Origin: Deltaproteobacteria bacterium
GTDB lineage: Bacteria; Desulfobacterota; Desulfobacteria; Desulfobacterales; SG8-13
Direction of reading: 5' to 3'
Length of the DNA stretch: 6,819 nucleotides
Assembly (NCBI GenBank): GCA_024639205.1
Contig: JAHEIV010000162.1
Coordinates: forward strand, 1-6,819
In this document: in pieces, positions 1 to 6,819 of the stretch
How the letters are laid out: the number at the start of each line of letters is the position of its first letter
Position numbering within the stretch: position 1 is the first letter of the stretch
Notes under the pieces: model-generated
Seen by the model: only the letters and a program-made list of their open reading frames with translations
Databases searched by the model: none
What the model was told of the DNA's origin: nothing
Translations under genes and position numbers: made by a program

Positions 1-2511
<2,511 letters not shown>

Positions 2512-2538
2512 CTGCTCCATGCAAACGAAACGGTTGAA

Positions 2539-2547
2539 AAGGTGATC
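2539..2547 (+). promoter_or_regulatory. Ribosome binding site of the amidohydrolase gene
   Basis: The sequence AAGGTGATC lies just before the ATG at 2550. AGGTGATC continues the match to the 16S rRNA 3' tail beyond the usual core, and GG is 7 bases from the start codon. It fixes the start of the gene and lets it be translated independently of the upstream pump gene, 38 bases away. Confidence 0.75.
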
Positions 2548-2549
2548 GC

Positions 2550-3410
2550 ATGACGACAGGATCTCATCAAATCGATGGACTTGGGCCCCGGCTGTCGACG
2601 CCAGCGGGCGCCTGTGATACCCACATCCACTTTTACGGGCAACCGGATCGCTATCCCCTGGCGCCGACGGCCACCTTTACACCGCCGCTGGCTACTATAG
2701 AAGCCTACCGGGCGGTGCAGCAGCGGCTGGGGTTGCAGCGGGTGGTGGTTGTGCAGCCTTCCGGCTATGGCTTCGACAACCGCTGCACGCTCGATGCGGT
2801 CAAACAAATCGGCGATGCAGCGCGGGCGGTTGCGGTGGTCGATCCGGGCGTTGCCGACGATGAGCTGCAACAGCTCACCGATTCGGGGGTTCGCGCTGTG
2901 CGCTTTTTCATGTTTCCCGGAGGCGTGCTGTCCTGGGAGGATCTGGATCGATTGGCCGGCCGAGTCAACGAATTCGGCTGGCACGTGCAGCTGCAGCTCG
3001 ACGGCAGGCAGCTGCCCGATCATATCGGCCGAATTGGCCGGTTGCCGGGCAAACTGCAGATCGATCACACCGGAAAGTTCATCGAGCCGGTTCCCACCGG
3101 CGACCCGGCTTTCCAGGTGCTGCTGGAGCTCGTTGACAGCGGACGGTGCTGGGTCAAGCTGGCCGCCCCCTACGAGACATCCAGGCTCGGACCGCCGCTG
3201 TACAGCGATGTCGGCGATCTGGCCAAAGCCCTTGTGAAGGCCGCACCGGAGAGGATGCTCTGGGCCAGCAACTGGCCGCATCCGTCAGCACAGGAAAACC
3301 CGCCGGACGATGCCGATCTGCTCGATCTGCTGCTGGACTGGACCGCAGACGACACCACCCGCCGGCGCATCCTGGTGGACAACCCGGCCGAGCTGTACGG
3401 CTTTGTATGA
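2550..3410 (+). CDS. Amidohydrolase-superfamily lactonase/isomerase (LigI / galactarolactone isomerase-like)
   Basis: A 286-residue cytoplasmic TIM-barrel protein of the Amidohydrolase_2 (PF04909, COG3618) type, full length for the family, with no signal peptide. Visible elements in order: DTHIHFYG at 23-30 with the strand-1 HxH (His25, His27); GYGFDN at 72-77; an IDHTGKF segment at 171-177 with His173; WVKLAAPYETSR at 201-212; WASNWPHP at 238-245; and the family's C-terminal NPAELYGF at 278-285. Characterised relatives include 2-pyrone-4,6-dicarboxylate lactonase (LigI) and D-galactarolactone isomerase, which act without a metal on lactones. The strand-8 Asp used as a base in LigI is Asn241 here. 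From memory, galactarolactone isomerase also has Asn there and a similar H-G-K-F segment, so lactone isomerisation is as plausible as hydrolysis. The substrate is unknown. The gene follows the pump gene by 38 bases with no terminator between them; no sugar-acid pathway gene is visible. Confidence 0.87.
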   Translation: MTTGSHQIDGLGPRLSTPAGACDTHIHFYGQPDRYPLAPTATFTPPLATIEAYRAVQQRLGLQRVVVVQPSGYGFDNRCTLDAVKQIGDAARAVAVVDPGVADDELQQLTDSGVRAVRFFMFPGGVLSWEDLDRLAGRVNEFGWHVQLQLDGRQLPDHIGRIGRLPGKLQIDHTGKFIEPVPTGDPAFQVLLELVDSGRCWVKLAAPYETSRLGPPLYSDVGDLAKALVKAAPERMLWASNWPHPSAQENPPDDADLLDLLLDWTADDTTRRRILVDNPAELYGFV

Positions 3411-3578
3411 TTGGATCGGAGGCGATCGTCGGATAAAAACCTTAGAGTCGTCGAGGATCGGGCGTTCGGACCGCAGTAATCCTTCGGGGGCGCTGTCGGC
3501 GGACCGGATAAAGGCGTTTGTCATTCGTTCCGCAATTTCAATTTTTTCGATCGGATTGCAAACCGCCATGCTCACGAC

Positions 3579-3607
3579 AGCGGTTGATTTTGAACCGCTT
3601 CGTTTTT
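3579..3607 (+). terminator. Putative intrinsic terminator hairpin
   Basis: AGCGGTT (3579-3585) and AACCGCT (3593-3599) form a perfect 7-bp stem with a 7-base loop. It is followed after TCG by five T residues (3603-3607). It lies about 170 bases downstream of the amidohydrolase stop and just upstream of the likely promoter of the next gene, so it would separate the two transcription units. The stem is short and the T-run is offset by three bases, so strength is uncertain. The stretch between the stop codon and this hairpin (3411-3578) shows no ORF with coding character and no recognisable RNA. Confidence 0.5.
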
Positions 3608-3609
3608 AC

Positions 3610-3638
3610 TGGCACATCCCACCCAATTGCGATATAAC
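3610..3638 (+). promoter_or_regulatory. Possible sigma-70 promoter for the thioredoxin-DUF3187 gene
   Basis: TATAAC at 3633-3638 matches the -10 consensus at five of six positions. The hexamer 17 bases upstream, TGGCAC at 3610-3615, is a poor -35. Transcription would start near 3645, leaving a leader of about 38 bases before the ATG at 3683. The position after the hairpin and before the gene supports it. The weak -35 suggests either low basal activity or dependence on an activator. Confidence 0.35.
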
Positions 3639-3670
3639 ATCACGCACCCCGCTTTGAGCTTTTGCTTACC

Positions 3671-3676
3671 GGAAAG
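3671..3676 (+). promoter_or_regulatory. Ribosome binding site selecting the ATG at 3683
   Basis: GGAAAG ends 6 bases before the ATG at 3683. An in-frame TTG at 3662 lies upstream of this site, and an in-frame ATG at 3722 has no purine-rich sequence before it, so this site favours 3683 as the start. Confidence 0.55.
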
Positions 3677-3682
3677 AATTCC

Positions 3683-5167
3683 ATGCAGCCAGCAAAGTAC
3701 ATCGTGTGCCGCCTGCATCCCATGCAGGGACGCATCACCGCGTTTCTGACCGCTGCCTGCCTTCTGGCAGGCTCGTTGGTTTTCGTCCCTGCTGCGGCAG
3801 GGGCCATCCAATTTTCGACCGGCATGCTGGATGCCACCATTCGCTCGAGATATTCCGGCAAACCGATCATAGTGGTTTTTGTCGCCGAATGGTGTCCGGT
3901 ATGCCGGCAGATGCGCTCGAAGGGATTCAGCGATCCAGGGGTCGTGGCCTCCTCGCGGCAGTTTGAGTGGTTGGTGGTCAATATCGACCGGCAGCCCACG
4001 CTGGCAAAGGCGTACGACGTGGATGTCCTTCCGATGCTTCACGTCATCGATCCCCAGGGGCGCGTGCTGGCCGTGATTTCCGGCTTCACCGATGCGGCTA
4101 CGTTGCAGAACCAGCTGCAGCGGATCCACGAGCATATCAGTGCGGATCAGGAAGAAAAACTGCAAACGGACCCGCTGCGGCTGGAGAGCGATTCGTGGGT
4201 GGGGGTGTTCGGCTTGCCGGACAACTACCGCGCCCAGTCGATCTGCTTTGCCAACGTCGGCTATGGCCCGCTGGATCTGCCGAGCCAGTCCGCGTTGCAG
4301 GGTCTGAGGCTGGGGTTTTCACCGCGCTCCCCTTCCACGCTGATCCAGGGCGAAAGAGAGCTGCGGGTTCATGCAACCTGGGTCAACATCTGGGCCGACG
4401 AACCCGAATTGCAGTTCGACTACGAGACACTGCAGACCACCGCCACGTTCGGTTACGGCTTGACCGACACGCTGCAGGTCGAAGGCGGCATCTCCATACA
4501 AAGCCGCTTCGGTGGCGAGTTGGACAGTCTCATCCAGGAGTTTCACGACCTGTTCGGCATCGATCAGGACGGCCGGGACCTGGTCCCCCGGGGGCGGTTT
4601 GCCGCCGACATCCAGCCCACCGGCGGCCAGCCCGGTGTCAGCCTGACCGACAGCGACAGGGGCGTTTACGCCAGCGCGGCCGTGTTGACGCTGCAGCACA
4701 ACGTCACTTGCGGCACACTCACGCTGCCGGCCTTTTCCTACTCCCTTACGGGCCGTTACGAGATTCAATCCGACGACCTGGAGGGCGGCAGCCCGCTCGA
4801 TTTCGGCATTTCGGTTGCCGCGGCCAAACGCTTCGAGACGCTTTATCTATACGGAACCTTCGGGTTTGCCGTGTTCGGGCGGGATCGGTTCCGAGGGCTC
4901 GAGCTGCGCAACACCCAATACTCCTTTCTGACCGCACTCGAGTGGCGGGCATTTTCGACCGCATCGCTGCTCATCCAGTATCTGTTGACAGAAGGCCTGA
5001 CAGACACCCCCGGGAAGTTGTCCGAGCCTTCCCACGAAATCACCCTGGGGGCCAAGTGGGAGGTGCTGCGCGGGACCGTGCTCGAGTTCGGCTTGATCGA
5101 AAACATCGTCACCTTCGGAAACAGCCCGGATTTTGGCCTGCACCTCGGCCTCACGTCACGGTTTTAA
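3683..5167 (+). CDS. Exported thioredoxin-domain protein fused to a DUF3187 outer-membrane barrel
   Basis: A 494-residue exported protein with two parts. A signal peptide with hydrophobic core around 19-36 ends at AAAGA (cleavage near 41). A thioredoxin-like domain follows (about 42-150): VVFVAEWCPVC gives CXXC at Cys71/Cys74, with the cis-Pro-type VLPML near Pro117, as in Thioredoxin_7/DsbD-C-like domains. From about 172 to the end the sequence matches DUF3187 (PF11383), as I recognise it from NIWADE (235-240), the FDYET region and FGGELDSLIQEFHDLFG (276-292). The rest is alternating beta-strand sequence ending in Phe, as in BAM-assembled outer-membrane barrels. DUF3187 has no established function. 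The likely product is a barrel carrying a periplasmic disulfide reductase, isomerase or carrier domain; the redox role is inferred from CXXC alone. Mature cysteines are only 71, 74, 188 and 343. The next gene begins 32 bases downstream. The start was chosen from the GGAAAG site; 3722 would give a tidier signal peptide. Confidence 0.83.
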   Translation: MQPAKYIVCRLHPMQGRITAFLTAACLLAGSLVFVPAAAGAIQFSTGMLDATIRSRYSGKPIIVVFVAEWCPVCRQMRSKGFSDPGVVASSRQFEWLVVNIDRQPTLAKAYDVDVLPMLHVIDPQGRVLAVISGFTDAATLQNQLQRIHEHISADQEEKLQTDPLRLESDSWVGVFGLPDNYRAQSICFANVGYGPLDLPSQSALQGLRLGFSPRSPSTLIQGERELRVHATWVNIWADEPELQFDYETLQTTATFGYGLTDTLQVEGGISIQSRFGGELDSLIQEFHDLFGIDQDGRDLVPRGRFAADIQPTGGQPGVSLTDSDRGVYASAAVLTLQHNVTCGTLTLPAFSYSLTGRYEIQSDDLEGGSPLDFGISVAAAKRFETLYLYGTFGFAVFGRDRFRGLELRNTQYSFLTALEWRAFSTASLLIQYLLTEGLTDTPGKLSEPSHEITLGAKWEVLRGTVLEFGLIENIVTFGNSPDFGLHLGLTSRF

Positions 5168-5182
5168 CCACACAGACTCACC

Positions 5183-5189
5183 AAAGGAG
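5183..5189 (+). promoter_or_regulatory. Ribosome binding site of the DUF1207 gene
   Basis: AAAGGAG lies in the 32-base gap between the two envelope genes, 10 bases before the ATG at 5200. It is the best site in the window and decides the start, since the reading frame stays open far upstream without being coding. Confidence 0.75.
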
Positions 5190-5199
5190 AGAGATCAGC

Positions 5200-6204
5200 A
5201 TGTCCGATTGGAATCGAAAACATCCAACCCTTCGGATTCACAGGGCTGCCGATCCGGCGGCAGCGGAACAAGCCCCCCGGCCGGACGCACCGGCGGCCAC
5301 CTCGTCATTGCAGCCGATGGCGATCATCCTTATCACGGCCCTGGTAATGGTTTTGGCCGGACCGGCCTGCCGGGCCGAAGAGCCCCGGAATGAGGACCGC
5401 GGCGCTTCGACCGCTTCCGGCTGGCAGCTGGAGTTCGGACCCGGCGGCCGGCTCTACCCGATTTACATCGCCAACCCGATCCGTCCCCAGATGGGGATCG
5501 CGCGGGCCTATTTCAGCGAATCGGATATTCCCAATGCCGGTGACGAGCGCTACATCATCCGTCTGGGGGCCAACGTCGGTTTTCTGCGGTATTCGCCGGC
5601 CGACAAACCCGACAGCGGGTTTCAGCTCGATGTGGAGGCCGGATTTATCGGCGCCTTCGACATCGAAAGCTCCCTGGACAACATCGGCTGGGACGGTCTG
5701 TACGGGGTTTTGCTCAACTGGAGCAACGGCGAGGGCCTGGCCGTCCAGACCGGCATCAAGCACGTATCCGCCCACGTGGGCGACGAATACGCCGAAGAGA
5801 CGGGGCGCCGGCGGATCAACTACACCCGCGGGGAATACGTTCTGGGATTGAGCCTGGCGGGAGAAAAATTCTGGCGGATTTACGGCGAAGGCGGCTACGC
5901 CTACGATCAGCGCAACGCCCAGCTGCAGGATCCCTGGCGGCTGCAGGCAGGGCTGGAATTCACGGACCCACAGCGATTTTGGGACCGTCGGTTCGGATGG
6001 TATGCCGCCGCCGACCTCAACTGGTACGAGGAGTCGGACTGGTCCACCGACCTGACGCTGCAGGCCGGTGTCATCGTGGCCCGCGAAAAGCTGTTTCGTA
6101 CCTTTCGCTTCGGCCTGGAATACCGGAACGGCCGGTCGCTGCTGGGCGAATTTTTCTTTCAAAACGAAACTTACGTCAGCCTTGGGCTGTGGTGCGACCT
6201 GTAG
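5200..6204 (+). CDS. DUF1207 family outer-membrane barrel-like protein
   Basis: A 334-residue exported protein that I recognise as DUF1207 (PF06727), a family without an assigned biochemical role. The mature part opens with the family-like YPIYIANPIRPQMGIARAY (86-104). The alternating strand pattern continues through FQLDVEAGFIGAFDIES, the signature KHVSAHVGDEY (188-198), WRIYGEGGYAYD (225-236) and short aromatic-rich strands to the end. This pattern predicts an outer-membrane beta-barrel. The export signal is odd: the hydrophobic core (40-54) is preceded by 39 Pro/Ala-rich hydrophilic residues. Cleavage probably follows ACRA (59). A second in-frame ATG at 5317 would give an ordinary signal peptide but lacks a ribosome binding site, whereas the ATG at 5200 has a strong one. 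The C-terminus is WCDL rather than the usual terminal Phe. It follows the thioredoxin-DUF3187 gene by 32 bases and is probably co-transcribed with it. Confidence 0.8.
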   Translation: MSDWNRKHPTLRIHRAADPAAAEQAPRPDAPAATSSLQPMAIILITALVMVLAGPACRAEEPRNEDRGASTASGWQLEFGPGGRLYPIYIANPIRPQMGIARAYFSESDIPNAGDERYIIRLGANVGFLRYSPADKPDSGFQLDVEAGFIGAFDIESSLDNIGWDGLYGVLLNWSNGEGLAVQTGIKHVSAHVGDEYAEETGRRRINYTRGEYVLGLSLAGEKFWRIYGEGGYAYDQRNAQLQDPWRLQAGLEFTDPQRFWDRRFGWYAAADLNWYEESDWSTDLTLQAGVIVAREKLFRTFRFGLEYRNGRSLLGEFFFQNETYVSLGLWCDL

Positions 6205-6271
6205 CGGCCCTTCTTGCCAAACCGGTGGTGATTCGCCCGGCACCTAATCCACTAACCTGTGCGGTTTTGCC

Positions 6272-6819
6272 ATGAAACTGTTCAACATACTGGCCATCTT
6301 GATCACGCTTTCTGCTGTGTTCAGCTATATCAACCACCGCTTCATCAAGCTGCCCACCACCATCGGGGTTATGGCCATCGCGCTGCTGGGATCGCTGGGC
6401 ATCGCAGGGCTGGGATCTTTAGGGCTCGGTCTGGAAGAAGATGCGCTGAAACTGCTCAACAGCATCGATTTTGACGAAACCCTGCTGCACGGTATGTTGA
6501 GCTTTCTGCTGTTTGCCGGGGCGCTGCACATCGATCTGGATCGCCTGGCCCGCCAGAAGTGGATCATCGGCACGCTGGCGACGGCGGGGATCGTCACTTC
6601 GACCGCTATCATCGGAATCCTGTCCTGGCTGGTACTGGATTGGCTGGGCATCGGACTGCCGCTGATGTACTGCCTGCTGTTCGGGGCACTGATCTCCCCC
6701 ACCGATCCGATCGCGGTGCTCGGTATTCTCAAAAAGGCAAACGTGCCCGAAAGCCTGGAGACCAAAATCTGCGGAGAATCCCTGTTCAACGACGGGGTGG
6801 CGGTGGTGGTGTTTCTGGT
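6272..6819 (+). CDS. CPA1/NhaP-type Na+/H+ antiporter, 3' end cut by window
   Basis: The N-terminal 182 residues of an inner-membrane cation/proton antiporter, continuing past the right edge; CPA1 proteins are commonly 400-600 residues. Visible features are hydrophobic helices at about 4-20, 30-52, 71-86, 98-123 and 128-152. The family motif SPTDPIAVLGILK is at 142-154 (Thr144-Asp145-Pro146). The ion-binding ESLFNDGVAVVVF is at 169-181, with Asn173-Asp174, the pair that coordinates the cation in NhaP-type exchangers. It would exchange cytoplasmic Na+ (or K+) for protons, for salt and pH homeostasis; ion preference cannot be told. The start is the ATG at 6272, 67 bases after the DUF1207 stop. 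No good ribosome binding site precedes it (GCGG at best), so translation may be weak or coupled. No convincing terminator lies in the gap, so it may share a transcript with the two envelope genes. Confidence 0.9.
   Translation, partial: MKLFNILAILITLSAVFSYINHRFIKLPTTIGVMAIALLGSLGIAGLGSLGLGLEEDALKLLNSIDFDETLLHGMLSFLLFAGALHIDLDRLARQKWIIGTLATAGIVTSTAIIGILSWLVLDWLGIGLPLMYCLLFGALISPTDPIAVLGILKKANVPESLETKICGESLFNDGVAVVVFL

Noticed and set aside
3414..3427. A GATCG-GAGG-CGATC hairpin just after the amidohydrolase stop.
   Set aside because: The stem is only 5 bp and no T-run follows, so it is too weak to call a terminator.
3610..3630. TGGCAC followed by TTGC, resembling a sigma-54 promoter.
   Set aside because: The GG and GC elements are 18 bases apart rather than the required 12, so sigma-54 recognition is not supported.
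3662..3664. TTG as the start of the thioredoxin-DUF3187 gene.
   Set aside because: The ribosome binding site GGAAAG lies downstream of it and serves the ATG at 3683; the seven extra residues add nothing recognisable.
3967..5199. The DUF1207 reading frame stays open for 411 codons upstream, suggesting a much larger protein.
   Set aside because: The upstream part is Arg/Gly/Pro/His-rich shadow sequence over the thioredoxin-DUF3187 gene, and a strong ribosome binding site with ATG sits at 5200.
5359..5370. LAGPAC before the DUF1207 mature region as a lipoprotein signal.
   Set aside because: The residues before Cys57 (Gly-Pro-Ala) do not fit a lipobox because Pro at -2 and Gly at -3 are atypical; cleavage after ACRA is more likely.
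5305..6243. A 312-codon antisense open frame opposite the DUF1207 gene.
   Set aside because: It mirrors the codon structure of the + strand gene, has no recognisable domain and no convincing ribosome binding site context.
6205..6271. A terminator between the DUF1207 and antiporter genes.
   Set aside because: Only 4-bp GC stems and a long-range AAACCG/CGGTTT pairing are visible, with no hairpin followed by a T-run.

Overview
The window is 6.8 kb of GC-rich, densely coding DNA with every recognisable gene on the + strand. It carries two genes cut by the window edges and three complete ones. Two complete genes match outer-membrane families of unknown function that I recognise as DUF3187 and DUF1207. 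An HAE-type RND pump is also present, so the source is clearly a diderm. The DUF3187 and DUF1207 families and the protein style suggest a deltaproteobacterium, perhaps a Desulfobacterales-like sulfate reducer or relative. That assignment is an inference; the window has no rRNA or other marker gene.

Region 1 (1-3410): the C-terminal four fifths of an inner-membrane RND efflux permease. After a 38-base gap with a strong ribosome binding site comes a complete metal-independent-type amidohydrolase (LigI / galactarolactone isomerase-like). The pair could be co-transcribed, but nothing shows that they share a function.

Region 2 (3411-3682): a 272-base intergenic region and the only real break in the window. 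It contains a hairpin followed by a T-run (a likely terminator), a third repeat arm that could form a competing hairpin, and a plausible -10 element followed by a good ribosome binding site. I see no gene or known RNA in it.

Region 3 (3683-6819): three closely spaced genes. The first encodes an exported protein that joins a CXXC thioredoxin domain to a DUF3187 outer-membrane barrel. The second encodes a DUF1207 barrel-like protein. The third is the start of a CPA1/NhaP-type Na+/H+ antiporter, cut by the right edge. Gaps are 32 and 67 bases with no convincing terminator, so one transcript is plausible. The most interesting element is the thioredoxin-barrel fusion beside a second uncharacterised outer-membrane protein, which suggests an envelope-associated redox or outer-membrane function. 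The antiporter may be part of it or just a neighbour.
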